Assembly (NCBI GenBank): GCA_019096065.1
Contig: JAGUCH010000002.1
Span: 11,730,501-11,794,500, forward strand
DNA length: 64,000 bases
Source of the DNA: Paracyclopina nana
Lineage: Eukaryota; Arthropoda; Copepoda; Cyclopoida; Cyclopettidae
Direction of reading: 5' to 3'
Shown here: piece after piece, positions 51,842 to 62,236 of the stretch
Position numbering within the stretch: position 1 is the stretch's first letter
Layout: every line of letters starts with the position of its first letter
Translations under genes and position numbers: made by a program
The notes under the pieces: model-generated
The model's database searches: none
Seen by the model: the letters and a program-made list of their open reading frames with translations, nothing else
Told to the model about the DNA's origin: nothing

Positions 51842-53002
51842 GTTGACACTGAGCGAAGCCGGACAAGTTAAGTGGAGAAGGTGCTTTTTGCCATGGATGG
51901 ATTTTGTTTGCGATCGCGTGGAAGAGCTGTCTCGACTGAAGAGTGAAGACCGTGGCTTGAGAGCTCAGGTGGCCACCGCGATAGCATTACCTGGGCGCAG
52001 CTCAGCCAAGCTAGGCTGCGCGCCGCGCGCCGCGCGCGCACCAACGCACCGGCAACAGGTAACTGGCAACCAGCGAGCTCAGCCCATTTTTTTACGTTGC
52101 TAGCCTCTCGCATCCCAGAGCGCAGTGAAGAACCGCGACTAGAAAAATGCACCTATTAGGATTTCTTCGAAGCAATTCCGCAAAATACTTCTTCATCCTT
52201 TCGAGATGTGCAGATTTTCAATTAGCGTTTTCCAGCCGAGTTGCGACGAAAGCATGTTTTAAACTGGGTAATCGCATGGCCCAGTGGAAAAAAGCTGTTT
52301 TTGCGCTAATAAGAAATTCCGTCAAATTGCCAAATTCTCATCTGAAGACCAATTTTCAGCTTCTTATTTGAATGACTTCTAGGCTATCAAAAGTGTCCAA
52401 ATTAGTGTGCACTGACAGATAAAGATGAAAAATTGCCATAGAAATCAATTTGTCTTGGATTTAGTCTATTTTGGGAAAAATGGTAGAAGAGCCATTTTGG
52501 CTATTTTCAGGCAGCTATAGCTTTTGTTTGGAACCGAATGTAAACAAGACATTGTGACTAAAAAATAACTGAGACACCATTTTAGGATAATGAATCAAAA
52601 TTAGGGGGCGGAAAAACGCGGAATGAGGAGCTGTGATAGCCTGTTTTTAGCTTACAGCTATAAGAAATAGGTGCTACGTCGATTTCGCGACTTTTTTGGG
52701 ATGAGCGTGAAAGCGGCATTTTTAACCACTGTGCATGGGCTGAAACGATAGATATTTTTTGCATCATGGTTGCAGAGCAACAAAAACATGTCATGACCAA
52801 ATAGTTTTATGCCGATCTTGATGCCAAATTCGTTTTTTATCATCGGATTCAGTTAAAAGCGCTCAACTTTATTTGCTCCCGCTGATTGCTGGCTTCATTA
52901 TTGCCTCCATAATTACTGACTTGCGCAGCTGTCCCTTTAATACCACTCTGGGTGTATCATAAGGTCAAATTCCTAATAAAACTGACAATTCATATCGGGA
53001 AT
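51842..53002. other. Intergenic region upstream of crumbs
   Basis: About 1.2 kb between the divergent crumbs and zinc-finger genes. A GC-rich alternating tract (GCGCGCCGCGCGCC and similar) lies near 52018-52040, about 180 nt upstream of the crumbs ATG, and may mark its promoter. Nothing else stands out. Confidence 0.4.
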
Positions 53003-54031
53003 ATGGAGCAAAAGAATGGAGCAACGTTGAAGTGCACCAATTGCAAAGACGTATTCGACGAACTGCTGGTCTACGTGCACCATATTGAAAACTGCAAAAT
53101 TGGAGAGATCGGCCCCAGCAAAAGCTCCAAAGGAAAGATGAAAAGGGCGCGCAAAGCTGTCGAAAAGGCCGGCAAAAGCAACGTGGCCACCGAAAGCTCC
53201 GAAGGGAAATGCGTCGCCAAGGAGAGCAGCAGTGCAGCCCAAACTGATCCCAAAGAAGTTGGTGAAAATCTCCGATGCTCTTTTTGCGGCAAGCACTTTC
53301 GGCACAAGAGCTTTCTCGACAGGCACGTCACGGCCTTCCATGACGCCGGAGTCAAACCTTTGTTCAGGTGCGACCACTGCGACGTGCTCTACGGGCAAAA
53401 ATCTTTCCTGGATGAGCACATGCAGAGAGCCCATGAGCACCCCGATGCCGTCATGTGCCGCATTTGCGGGTGTCGATTTCCCTCCACGAACGCGCTGGAC
53501 AAGCACATCGGTGCCGTCCACGGCCAAGACAAGGCGTTCAAGTGCGATCTTTGCGAGATTACCTTCAGCCACGCCTCCGACCTGATTTCGCACATGAAAA
53601 AGCATCCGCTCAGCTTCTGCAGCTACCCTTGCACCAAGCAATTCGCGCTCCAAGAGGACCTCGACAGGCACATGAGGACTTTCCACAGCAACATCGTGTC
53701 CACGTTGAAGTGTGACTTTTGCAGCAGCCGCTTCAGCCACGAGTCCTACCTGATTCAGCACGTGGAAACGGATCATAAGAAACGCCTTGGAATCGGCTGC
53801 ATCCCTTGCAACAAGCAGTTCGAGCTCAAACACGATTACGACAAGCATGTCGCGGCTGTGCATCAGAAGAATGAGACGTTCAAATGCGTCACGTGCGATG
53901 AACGGTTTGCCCACAGTTGGGACTACGTCAGCCACATCAAAGCCAAGCACGACAACGTTGAAGTTGTGCTGGTCACGGGGGACCAAAGGGTGACCTATGT
54001 GGCAAACCCACACACTAACGCATCTCTTTGA
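53003..54031 (+). CDS. Single-exon C2H2 zinc-finger protein
   Basis: The frame is open from about 52952, but the first ATG is 53003 (MEQKNGATLKC), giving 342 residues without introns. A first atypical finger ends in Cys (CTNC...HIENC); a Lys/Ser-rich linker follows, then eight fingers. One has three residues between its cysteines (CSYPC). Several end with spacing His-x4-His. Linkers are not the TGEKP type, so RNA or protein binding, or a lineage-specific DNA-binding role, is as likely. An ATTAAA lies near 54065. Not assigned to a named family. The lack of introns contrasts with its neighbours and could reflect origin by retroposition. Confidence 0.82.
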   Translation: MEQKNGATLKCTNCKDVFDELLVYVHHIENCKIGEIGPSKSSKGKMKRARKAVEKAGKSNVATESSEGKCVAKESSSAAQTDPKEVGENLRCSFCGKHFRHKSFLDRHVTAFHDAGVKPLFRCDHCDVLYGQKSFLDEHMQRAHEHPDAVMCRICGCRFPSTNALDKHIGAVHGQDKAFKCDLCEITFSHASDLISHMKKHPLSFCSYPCTKQFALQEDLDRHMRTFHSNIVSTLKCDFCSSRFSHESYLIQHVETDHKKRLGIGCIPCNKQFELKHDYDKHVAAVHQKNETFKCVTCDERFAHSWDYVSHIKAKHDNVEVVLVTGDQRVTYVANPHTNASL

Positions 54032-54373
54032 AAACAGACGCAGCCATTTTTGGTGTTCTCGTTGAAAATTAAAGTGACATTTTCGCTGTACAACATACGG
54101 TTTGAGCGCAGCACTCCACTCATGCATTCAATTTCAAAAGAGGCAATAATGCGAGATTAGCCTAGATTAAAAGTAGAATGCGCTCTACAAAAGGAGTAAT
54201 GTGGGTGCCTAGACCTTGACTCCACTTCATTCTCAAATGGAGGCCTTAATGCATATTGCACACCAGCATATATTCATGGTGGTTCAATGGAAACAATAGC
54301 GGCCGGTGCCCCATTTCTGGTTTTGCCGATGAGAATCAGCTCCTTGCTCGAAACAAGTTTTGGTCTTTTCAAC

Positions 54374-55522
54374 ATGGCGTCCGCGAGAGAGCAGAAAAGG
54401 TCCATTCTGGTCGTCGGCTGCGGAGCTGTGGGCCTCAACACTGCGTTACGTGTGCAGCAAGATTTCCCATCAGCCCAAGTCACAATATTAGCTGATAAAT
54501 TGGCTGAAAGCATCGTGAGCAATGTCGCAGCCGGATTCTTTCGTGCCACAACCAGCATTCGCGGTCCGAGCCCAGAGATAACTGGCATGTGGCTACGAGA
54601 GTCTTGGAATTTCTACAACGAACTCAAGAAGTCCGCTCCACAAAGCCTGACTGGCATTTTCGACGTAGCAGCCATAATTCCCTTATATACTATAGCAAAT
54701 GGAAGGGCGTAGCTCCCTTTTTTTCAGGTCCCCGCATATCTGATCACTTCCAAATCGGTGCCTGCTCCCAATGTTGCTCCGATGCGCGAGTGCGGCTGCT
54801 ACGTCCGCCAATGCACCGAGGCCGAATTGGGCCTCTTTCTGCCCCGAGGCAAGTACGTGGCCGGCTACTTTGCGCAGACCATCACGGTGAGCCCTGACTA
54901 CTATCTGCCCTGGGCCAAGGCTCAGTTTCTGCGCGCCAACGGGAGATTCGTCGAGGAAAAGATCGGTTCCTGGGACGACCTTATCGGAACGTGAGTCATG
55001 ATCCACGGGGATGACAAGGTCTTTTAATTGCTTTTCTGCAGAGACTATGACGTTGTTATCAACTGCACTGGTTTGGCTGCAGCCAAACTCTGCAGCGACG
55101 CCAAAATGTCTCCCATCAGAGGACAAGTGATCAAAGTGGCGGCTCCTTGGGTGAAATTCGCAGTTTTCGCGGATAACGACACATATGTCATTCCGGGGGT
55201 GGATCATGTTACGCTGGGCGGGTGCAGGCAGTATGACGATTATAACGAGCAAGTCGTTGACGCGGACTCGAAAGCAATTTGGCAGCGAACGACCACTTTG
55301 ATACCCAGCCTCAAAAAATCCGCAGTCATTCGAGAGGATGTCGGCCTTCGGCCTCACAGGAGCCAGGTCAGGGTTGAGAAGGAGGTGATTGGGCTGAGCA
55401 ATGGGGCACAGCTGAACGTAGTGCATCATTACGGCCACTGTGGATATGGGGTCATGGTCTCGCCTGGTACGGCTATCACGGCTTCCAAGCTGGCTGGTGA
55501 AATGATGGGGTCGAAAAACTAG
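54374..55522 (+). CDS. FAD-dependent D-amino-acid/D-aspartate oxidase
   Basis: Exons 54374-54664, 54728-54990 and 55042-55522 give 344 residues, the family length. Start ATG 54374 has ideal context (AACATGG); an in-frame ATG at 54287 would add 29 residues. Motifs: ILVVGCGAVGLNTALRV (FAD-binding Rossmann GxGxxG), AAGFFRATTS, YDVVINCTGLAA, RGQVIKV, GLRPHR (substrate-carboxylate Arg) and HHYGHCGYGVMVSPG, the DAO signature. It oxidatively deaminates D-amino acids, usually in peroxisomes; the C-terminus GSKN is not a canonical SKL-type signal. I cannot decide between D-aspartate and neutral D-amino-acid specificity. The first donor (GAC|GTAGCA) is weak; the downstream GT does not keep frame. Confidence 0.9.
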
Positions 55523-55546
55523 AATGTGCAGATAGTAGTGGCAGGA

Positions 55547-55552
55547 AATAAA
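55547..55552 (+). promoter_or_regulatory. AATAAA polyadenylation signal of the D-amino-acid oxidase gene
   Basis: Canonical hexamer 25 nt after the stop codon. The LTR element begins about 140 nt further on, so the transcript should end before it. Confidence 0.65.
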
Positions 55553-55692
55553 TACTTAGTTGTAGGACAAATTCGTGATGTGGCTGATTAGAGCGGAAAT
55601 ACAATGATGAATGCGTCGATATATCGTTTATCTACACATATACTATTTGAGGGCTATATAAATAAAACCTTAGTTTCCTACTACGTGGACAG

Positions 55693-56063
55693 TGGTGAAT
55701 GGGACCTTCTTTCAGCTGAAGGGCCAACTCGAAATGGAAAGGAAGGAAGACAAGGCCGGCAACAATGTGGCGGTCTTGAGCCCATAAATGGAAGAAAACC
55801 AAGCCTGAGGACTAGCAGCACTTGGCAGAGCTGGCAGCTCCAGTCAACCAGATGATGGTGGAGGTGTCAGTCTGGACAATAAAGTTGAAAACTTCAATGG
55901 CTTCCTTCTTGTTTGGTTGTTTATTAGCGAGTGAAACGAATAGCGCGCGAAGTAGCGGGAAAACTCAGCAATGTAAACATAGATATATATAGAATGCAAA
56001 AGTAGAGATCTGTGGTCTCAAGTCAAGGCCTCAAGGTCCTCAGGCCTCAAGGTCCTCACACCA
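55693..56063 (-). repeat. LTR of the BEL/Pao element (3' LTR on the minus strand)
   Basis: 371 bp, TGGTGAATGG... to ...CACACCA on the plus strand, identical by eye to the copy at 60184-60554. Contains a plus-strand GGCCTCAAGGTCCTCA string twice near its right end. Confidence 0.93.
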
Positions 56064-56221
56064 AAAGCCCCCTCCTGAATTCTGTAACAGAATTCAGCAT
56101 AAGCCCTCATGTTGACATCACAGACAAGGATAGGTTGATTTGCTTTGTTCTTGGCCACAACTATGATGTCCAGTAGGTCATCAAAATGTGGCTTATAAAT
56201 TAACCCATTTGAGCATTGGGA
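56018..56221 (-). pseudogene. Possible coding remnant running into the 3' LTR
   Basis: A 68-codon stop-free frame (no initiating ATG near its start) encodes DDLLDIIVVAKNKANQPILV and further residues, then crosses the purine tract and enters the LTR, ending TGA at 56018. Composition is protein-like. It may be the C-terminal remnant of the lost pol region or of another element protein. No homology recognised. Confidence 0.35.
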
Positions 56222-56872
56222 CTAAGTCATGATCATAAGATTTTTGCCTAAAACTGAGCATTTCAGCTGAGTATTAGCACTTAAGTGAGTAAGATAAGAT
56301 TGACAGTTAAATTTATATCGGGAGGGCTATCAACTATGTGAAGATTTGAACTGGGCATGCTAAATGTGGGAATTAAACATGTTTCTGAATAAGTATAGGC
56401 ACTGGTGAAGTCTTTGCACTCGGTATGGTTTCACTTAAGTGTCAAAATCCTGAGGGCGAACTCACTTACAAATGTTCGTAGTGGGATCGGCCTTTTGTCC
56501 TTCTTGCTTAAGCAGTCTTCACTCCAGCACTCAAGCTTTTGAGCATCAAAGCACTGAGGGCGAATTTACTGACTATGGTGTAGCAAATTCGGCCTTTCGT
56601 TCATCTAGCTTAAGCTTCCAATTTTCCATCACATATAAGGCAGACAAATTGTTTTTGTTGAAGCCTTGCTCATGATGTGACACGACAAAGCAGAAAAGAC
56701 AAGTTTCACAGCCATCTTCTCTAGTCTTCTGACAAAATATAATACGGTTACACAGCTGTGTCTGACTAGCACTATTGGATTTGCACAAACATAAACAGGT
56801 AATTTTGGTAAAAGGTACACTTCTGACAAGCAGGGAGGCTTCAGACCAGGGTGGTGGTGCCAGCTATGACAA

Positions 56873-59800
56873 TCAATTGGCTTCTGCCGCACTGGAGAGC
56901 TCACCATTAATGGGACGTTGCAGGGGAGAGGCCACAGACAATTTTTTTGAGTCTATCAACAGCTTGATGGATTTTGTCAGCTCTTCAAGTAGTTGCTTTT
57001 GATCCTTAAGGTAGAGGAGCAAGGTGTCATCATAAGATGTAGCATCAATGGTGGAGCCAGACTTGGAAATGTCCGAGCTCTTAAGAGTGGCCTTCGTAGT
57101 GAAAGGGGCTGGCATAAAATCAGCTGAAGAATGTAGCCAGGAGTTGTGCTTGTCAGACTTGCACTTATAACAGACCATGTTGGTTTTGCACTTGCGCAAG
57201 TTGTGCTGCCCCCTCAAGCACCTGAAGCAAGCATAAGCTCCCATGCAAAGTTTCAACTTGCCTTGCCCATCAGCATCCCTGAAAAGTTGACATTCAGGTA
57301 TTGAATGAGGCTGTTGGCAAAGAGGGCACTCCAAGAAGGTTCTGTACTCATCTTGGGCGACTGTGACACTGGCTACGTTGAACTCTTCTTCACTGGATAC
57401 AAATGTTGGCTCACATTCAGCTTCTTGCAGCCACTTCATGTCAGACATGACTGACTTGCCACTGGCGTAGAAGGTTGGCTTGGTGGTAGCTGAAGCTGGC
57501 TTAAGCCCTGTCTGAGGTGCTGAGTTCTTGGTGGCATCAGCAGCCCTGGCCATCTGGTAGGAGTAGTGATGCTGCATCTCTGAGCTGGCCCACTCATTGA
57601 AAAGCTCAAGCGTGAATGCATGAGTTTTTCTGCTTGTCAAGAATGTGTTGACAAATGGGCGAGTTGATGGCACAAAAGTGATATTTTGAATCACAAGGGC
57701 AGAAAAGGCAGTTTTTTCGAAGTCTGACATTTTCTCAGGGGCAGTCTCCTCCAATTGGAAGATGAACTCAGAGATGTGATCCCTGACGCTTTGAATTGTC
57801 TCCTTCTTGGTCATGTCAACTGGAGCCATGTTCTGCAACTTCTTGACAGCATAGTTGAGGAGTCTCTGTCGATCACCGAACTCTTCATCCAGTTCCTTAA
57901 GGGCTTGCAGGTAACCCGCTTTGGTGTGAGGTTTAAACTGCACAAACCTGTGAGCATGACCTCCTTTTGTGGCCTGGTTGAGGCGAATGATCTTCTCTTG
58001 GAGTGACATGTCAGGATCCTTGTGGACAAAGTTTTTGAATGCGACTCTGAAATGATAATACTGCATAAGATCTTTGCCGTCAAATGGAGGGACCTTTAAA
58101 GGATCAAATTTGATGGCTCGCTTCTTTCGAACAGAGGCAGAATTGTTCGAGCCTGATCCATAAGCTGGGGACTCATTGCTGCGACTTCTGGAATTTCTTT
58201 CATCTTCTTCAGACGAGCTTGTGTCCCAAAATTGCTTCTTCTTCCTGTCATCACCGCCAGAAGACTTTTTCTTTTTGCCTTTTTTGGATCCGTCATCGCT
58301 GCTGCTGTTATCTGATGGGTCATCATCAGGATTCGGGTCGCCAGCATTGGGGACATGTTGGCCAAAAGTGTGGGCAGTAGAGGGGCAACGTTTAAACGAG
58401 TCTGTTTCCTTGTCGTAGACAAGTTTGATGCCGTCTCGAGTATAAACCACTTCTTGGGCCGGAGAATAAGACTGGACCTTCATGGTCTTCATCAGAACTT
58501 TTTGGTTGACCAGTCCCTTAAGGTGGCTTCTGGTAGAGTTTTGCTGCAGCGTCAAAATCTCATAAGCTCTCTTGGCAGACCGCAAAAGGTAGTTGTAGTT
58601 GGCTTCATGGGTGTCAAATTCCTTGGCTGCTCGATTGTCGACATCTAGGAGTTCAGCCCACCGCTGCTCATAGGAGACAAGAAGAGAACTCAGAGTTGCC
58701 ATACTCATTGAAAGCTTCTCTGCATCAGCTTGGTTTTCGATGTCAACTTGAAGTTGTGCAGCTTGGAGCTTAAGCCTGTCCTTGAGGGAGACAAGAGCAA
58801 TCTCCTCAGGAGTGACAGTCCTTTTGGACTTAGTTGATGCATCCTCGAGGCCAATGATCGCTGGGTCCTCAGCGCTGACAGGGGCGTACGAAAGACGCTG
58901 CCTGTTGCTGGGTCCTGGGGTGGCTCCTGCAGTGCTTAAGCCTGGCGTTTCAAGTTGAGTGATGGCATTCACATCGATGGTGGTTGAAGGCCTTCTTGGA
59001 GTAGTAGTTGACTTGGACTTTTTAGCTTCTTTGGCAGTTTGACGAGCAAACTCAGAAGCAAACTCTTCCCCATCAGTGTCGCTGAAGTCAAAGTTGAGAG
59101 CTCTGTCCAGCTCTTCATCGTCATCCCTGACTCTTTGTGCCAGCTCACGGCTTTTGATGAGTCCTTTGAGCTTGTCCTTAAGGCCCTGCAGAGAATCTCT
59201 TGCCCCATTGGCTTTTTGAGGCATGACTGCTCCCAGAGGGTTGCCGGCGGCATCATACGCTGCAACATATCTTGGGTAGGCATCAGTGAGGGCTGCTTGG
59301 GCGGATTCAACTACGCTCAGCATGTGCTTAAGTGACTCATCAGACTCAGGTGCATCATATGACCTGATCCTTTTGCGGTAATCTCTGCAGGCGACCATGG
59401 CTTTCTCCAAGACTTTGATGAGAACATCTCGAGCTTCTACGGCTGCTTTTTGATTACGCTGCCTTTGTGTCTCTTTCGTTTTCGAATTGGCTGAACCCGA
59501 AGGTGGCTTGTCCCCTCCAAGGATGGTCACGCCGCTGTCAGTGGTACCTGTTCCACTTGACGAGTTGGCAGTGGGGGGTCCAGATTGATTGGATGGATGG
59601 CTACTGGATTGTTCAGTATTTCCATCGACGTTGAGGTTGGGATTGTGATCCGCCATGCTTAAGCTGGGGTCGCTTATAGCGGGATCAAAAACCTCTCCAG
59701 ACAACTCCAGAAGTTCAAGGTTGGCCCCCTCGTGACTGGGCTGATTGACACTGTCACTGGCGAGAGAGCTGTCAGCAGCCAAGGCCAAGTAGTCCTTGAA

Positions 59801-60049
59801 GTTTCTTCTTGGAAGGGTGTTGGGGCTGAAGTGGCAGGTTAGGTTGACAATGGCAGGGGAGACTTCCCAGTCAAGTGTTGAAGCCAATTGTCCTTCGTCT
59901 AAAGACAGGAGTGGTCGAGGCTTAAGCCACTGCTCGACCCGACGAAATGGAGTTGATGACTCAGATTGAATGTGAGGTGGCAGCCCTCTGACCCTAAGGC
60001 TCTTGTGCAGGCCTGTGACAGGTGTGTCAGGGTTGGCTTCATTTGACAT
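56873..60049 (-). CDS. gag: BEL/Pao gag polyprotein
   Basis: An uninterrupted 1058-residue frame from ATG 60049. The N-terminal third is Ser/Asn/Gly-rich; the middle is helical and charged, followed by a DSSSDDGSKKGKKKKS-type linker. Then comes VPPFDGKDLMQYYHFRVAF, the DUF1759-type capsid region of Pao gag proteins. The C-terminal part has nucleocapsid zinc-knuckle patterns: CPLCQQPHSIPEC, CFRCLRGQHNLRKC (C-x2-C-x4-H-x4-C) and CYKCKSDKHNSWLH. It stops without entering a protease domain. The frame is intact, with no stops or frameshifts over 3.2 kb, so it may still make particles. The long N-terminal extension makes it larger than a typical gag. Confidence 0.9.
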   Translation of the reverse strand: MSNEANPDTPVTGLHKSLRVRGLPPHIQSESSTPFRRVEQWLKPRPLLSLDEGQLASTLDWEVSPAIVNLTCHFSPNTLPRRNFKDYLALAADSSLASDSVNQPSHEGANLELLELSGEVFDPAISDPSLSMADHNPNLNVDGNTEQSSSHPSNQSGPPTANSSSGTGTTDSGVTILGGDKPPSGSANSKTKETQRQRNQKAAVEARDVLIKVLEKAMVACRDYRKRIRSYDAPESDESLKHMLSVVESAQAALTDAYPRYVAAYDAAGNPLGAVMPQKANGARDSLQGLKDKLKGLIKSRELAQRVRDDDEELDRALNFDFSDTDGEEFASEFARQTAKEAKKSKSTTTPRRPSTTIDVNAITQLETPGLSTAGATPGPSNRQRLSYAPVSAEDPAIIGLEDASTKSKRTVTPEEIALVSLKDRLKLQAAQLQVDIENQADAEKLSMSMATLSSLLVSYEQRWAELLDVDNRAAKEFDTHEANYNYLLRSAKRAYEILTLQQNSTRSHLKGLVNQKVLMKTMKVQSYSPAQEVVYTRDGIKLVYDKETDSFKRCPSTAHTFGQHVPNAGDPNPDDDPSDNSSSDDGSKKGKKKKSSGGDDRKKKQFWDTSSSEEDERNSRSRSNESPAYGSGSNNSASVRKKRAIKFDPLKVPPFDGKDLMQYYHFRVAFKNFVHKDPDMSLQEKIIRLNQATKGGHAHRFVQFKPHTKAGYLQALKELDEEFGDRQRLLNYAVKKLQNMAPVDMTKKETIQSVRDHISEFIFQLEETAPEKMSDFEKTAFSALVIQNITFVPSTRPFVNTFLTSRKTHAFTLELFNEWASSEMQHHYSYQMARAADATKNSAPQTGLKPASATTKPTFYASGKSVMSDMKWLQEAECEPTFVSSEEEFNVASVTVAQDEYRTFLECPLCQQPHSIPECQLFRDADGQGKLKLCMGAYACFRCLRGQHNLRKCKTNMVCYKCKSDKHNSWLHSSADFMPAPFTTKATLKSSDISKSGSTIDATSYDDTLLLYLKDQKQLLEELTKSIKLLIDSKKLSVASPLQRPINGELSSAAEAN

Positions 60050-60162
60050 GAAAGGCTGCTTTTAAAAGTCATCTAAAATAAAGGGCAGAATTTTGAGCTA
60101 GGCTAAATTTCCAGTGGGGTACTTGGAGTTAGGTGAGTCCTAGTCTCAAGGAGGTTGATTCT

Positions 60163-60180
60163 GCCCCATGTTGGGCGCCA
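60163..60180 (-). other. Primer-binding site, tRNA-Lys type
   Basis: On the minus strand, three bases after the 5' LTR, TGGCGCCCAACATGGGGC. It differs by one base from the primer-binding site known for tRNA-Lys(1,2)-primed retroviruses. It fixes the element's orientation as minus strand. Confidence 0.75.
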
Positions 60181-60183
60181 GTT

Positions 60184-60554
60184 TGGTGAATGGGACCTTC
60201 TTTCAGCTGAAGGGCCAACTCGAAATGGAAAGGAAGGAAGACAAGGCCGGCAACAATGTGGCGGTCTTGAGCCCATAAATGGAAGAAAACCAAGCCTGAG
60301 GACTAGCAGCACTTGGCAGAGCTGGCAGCTCCAGTCAACCAGATGATGGTGGAGGTGTCAGTCTGGACAATAAAGTTGAAAACTTCAATGGCTTCCTTCT
60401 TGTTTGGTTGTTTATTAGCGAGTGAAACGAATAGCGCGCGAAGTAGCGGGAAAACTCAGCAATGTAAACATAGATATATATAGAATGCAAAAGTAGAGAT
60501 CTGTGGTCTCAAGTCAAGGCCTCAAGGTCCTCAGGCCTCAAGGTCCTCACACCA
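60184..60554 (-). repeat. LTR of the BEL/Pao element (5' LTR on the minus strand)
   Basis: 371-bp partner of the 55693-56063 LTR; ends abut the primer-binding site on the inner side and the GACAG target duplication on the outer side. Confidence 0.93.
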
Positions 60555-60872
60555 GACAGCTTTGACAATTTTACATCATGTGTCATGCAGCTCAAGCACA
60601 CTGTTTTCAAAATTCCAATTATTCACACCATTTATAATAACCCGACTTCCTCCACCCAAAAACAGCTAAAAAAGCTACAACACATTATTCATAAAAGAGC
60701 ATTTTCCGCGGGGCGCGAATTCTGCGTAACTTTGGTAAACCCTTGATTCACGCAGAATGAGCGGAGGAAATGAGTCAGGCCAGGTCAGTTTTAAGGTCTT
60801 GATTCGATAAGGCTACAAAATGCACACTTCAATTGAAGGTTGCACCTTGAAGCAACCACACGCGCGTGAATT

Positions 60873-62149
60873 ATGGCAGCTCTCAAACACTTGATCCTTC
60901 TGAGCTTGTCCGCCTCTATTGGACTCTGCGAGGAGAAAAATATCACCTCCATCGAAGTTGGCGTGGAGGAGACTGCTTTTGACAAGTCTCGTCTTATGGG
61001 TCGATTACGAGCTTCGGCATATCCGGCGATGGTGGACATTCCAGTGGAGTCAGTGAGTCCACCTGGATCCCTCAGAGATGCCGCCCCAGTGACGAGCACA
61101 GCTTTGGCTCAATTGGAGCTCTCGCCGATGGCCAGGCTACACGGAAGTCCCGGGGGAACTGAGATCGTTCAGTTCCTCCTCACAAACGTGGACAGCCGGA
61201 AAAGGTCCTTTGCCTTGGCTCTCACATCGCACGGATCAAAAGGGGCTGTCACGTTCCCTGGCCACTTCTTGTCCACTTTGAGCGAGTCCAGGGTCAATTT
61301 GGAGCCCAACGAGACAGCGAGGCTGAACATTTCTATAGCTTTGTCGCGTGAGGTTCCTTGGGGAACCAACAAGACATTTTCGCTTGAAGTTCAGCCCGAA
61401 GGAGTCACCGACTCAGGTACATAAAATATAGAGAGAGGTTGCGCGAGTATCATGGCAAAATGTACCCATGCTCGGATAGATTGATTAAAATGAATGATTT
61501 AGGTCCCGCGAAATTGGTGGTAAGGAGGTTCTATTTCGTTGTGGGCCAACCAGACCATGCCATTGATGAATGGGCACCCGAATGCAAAGTTCTGCGAAAT
61601 TCTGTGCATTCGCAGTGCGAAGAAGTGGCGAAGGATGCAAAAATGTGTAACCTGCATACCTGGGTTGGCGAGCTGGAATTTCAAGTAATATTATTTGGAA
61701 ATAAGTTCGGCTTTCGCAGCACGCTCTAAATTGCCGCTTCTTAGGATACTGGAAGTGGGCTGAGATCTCTGTCTGAAACTCCGTCATTTTATGGTGCAAA
61801 CGATACCGTTGTGGCCTACTTTTCGCACGACAATTTCGTCATTGGCTCGCATTTGCAGGCCAACTTTTTCGCTCAAGTCTCTTGCTGCATTCCTACCATT
61901 TTTGTCCGAGTCACCGACGTGTTTGGCAACGAAAATGTTTGCTCAGTTGGACTCGAGTCGTTGAAGAGAAATGCTGGCGAGGAGCAGCAAATCGAAGTTC
62001 AACTCGGATCAACTACATCCACAATTGTCATTGTGGTCGTCGTGCTTCTCGTTTTGGCCCTGCTCGCTTCGGTCGGAGTTGCTTTCTACTTTAGGCGGAA
62101 ACGGAACGCGGAATTGGCCGAAATGAGAGCATCTCCGCAAGAGAGATGA
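60873..62149 (+). CDS. Type I membrane protein, family unrecognised
   Basis: Exons 60873-61416, a 17-nt microexon 61503-61519, and 61745-62149 give 321 residues. Signal peptide (MAALKHLILLSLSASIGLC), a beta-rich extracellular region with the sequence LEPNETARLNISIALSREVP, several N-glycosylation sequons (NIT, NET, NIS, NKT), a pair of Cys (SCC) and a third before the membrane, then one helix (IVIVVVVLLVLALLASVGVAF) and a short basic tail (FRRKRNAELAE...). Exon 1 ends in phase 1 while exon 3 must start in phase 0; the microexon with TTTAG and GTG|GTAAGG repairs this. The extracellular part resembles a fibronectin/Ig-like beta sandwich, but I cannot name the family. Confidence 0.72.
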
Positions 62150-62168
62150 GCATTGAGCAAATAGATTA

Positions 62169-62174
62169 TTTATT
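62169..62174 (-). promoter_or_regulatory. AATAAA signal of the PLAC8-family gene
   Basis: TTTATT on the plus strand, about 80 nt past the minus-strand stop. It lies inside the 3' UTR of the opposing membrane-protein gene. Confidence 0.5.
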
Positions 62175-62236
62175 ATGCAACTCTCCTGCTTCTCCAAAGA
62201 AAAAACTCCTCTGCTCCATCATTATTATATGAATGC

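Larger units (their letters stand above)
55688..60559 (-). mobile_element. Complete gag-only LTR retrotransposon, BEL/Pao type
   Basis: Two LTRs of 371 bp (55693-56063 and 60184-60554) read identical and begin TG and end CA. They are flanked by a 5-bp target duplication, GACAG, at 55688-55692 and 60555-60559. On the minus strand the order is 5' LTR, primer-binding site, a 1058-codon gag, about 0.8 kb of mostly non-coding sequence, a purine-rich tract, 3' LTR. There is no protease, reverse transcriptase, RNase H or integrase frame, so it cannot move alone. Identical LTRs show a recent insertion, presumably mobilised by a full-length relative elsewhere. It sits between two genes without breaking either. 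Confidence 0.93.

Noticed and set aside
52973..54127. 384-codon minus-strand frame over the 53-kb zinc-finger gene
   Set aside because: Shadow of the plus-strand fingers; Val/Ala/His-rich composition without domains.
55604..55855. Plus-strand frame of 83 codons, repeated in part at 60155-60346
   Set aside because: It lies mainly within the LTR, which is why it appears twice; no protein motif.
61439..61729. 96-codon plus-strand frame between exons of the type I membrane protein gene
   Set aside because: Does not join neighbouring exons in phase as a whole; only the 17-nt microexon within it fits.
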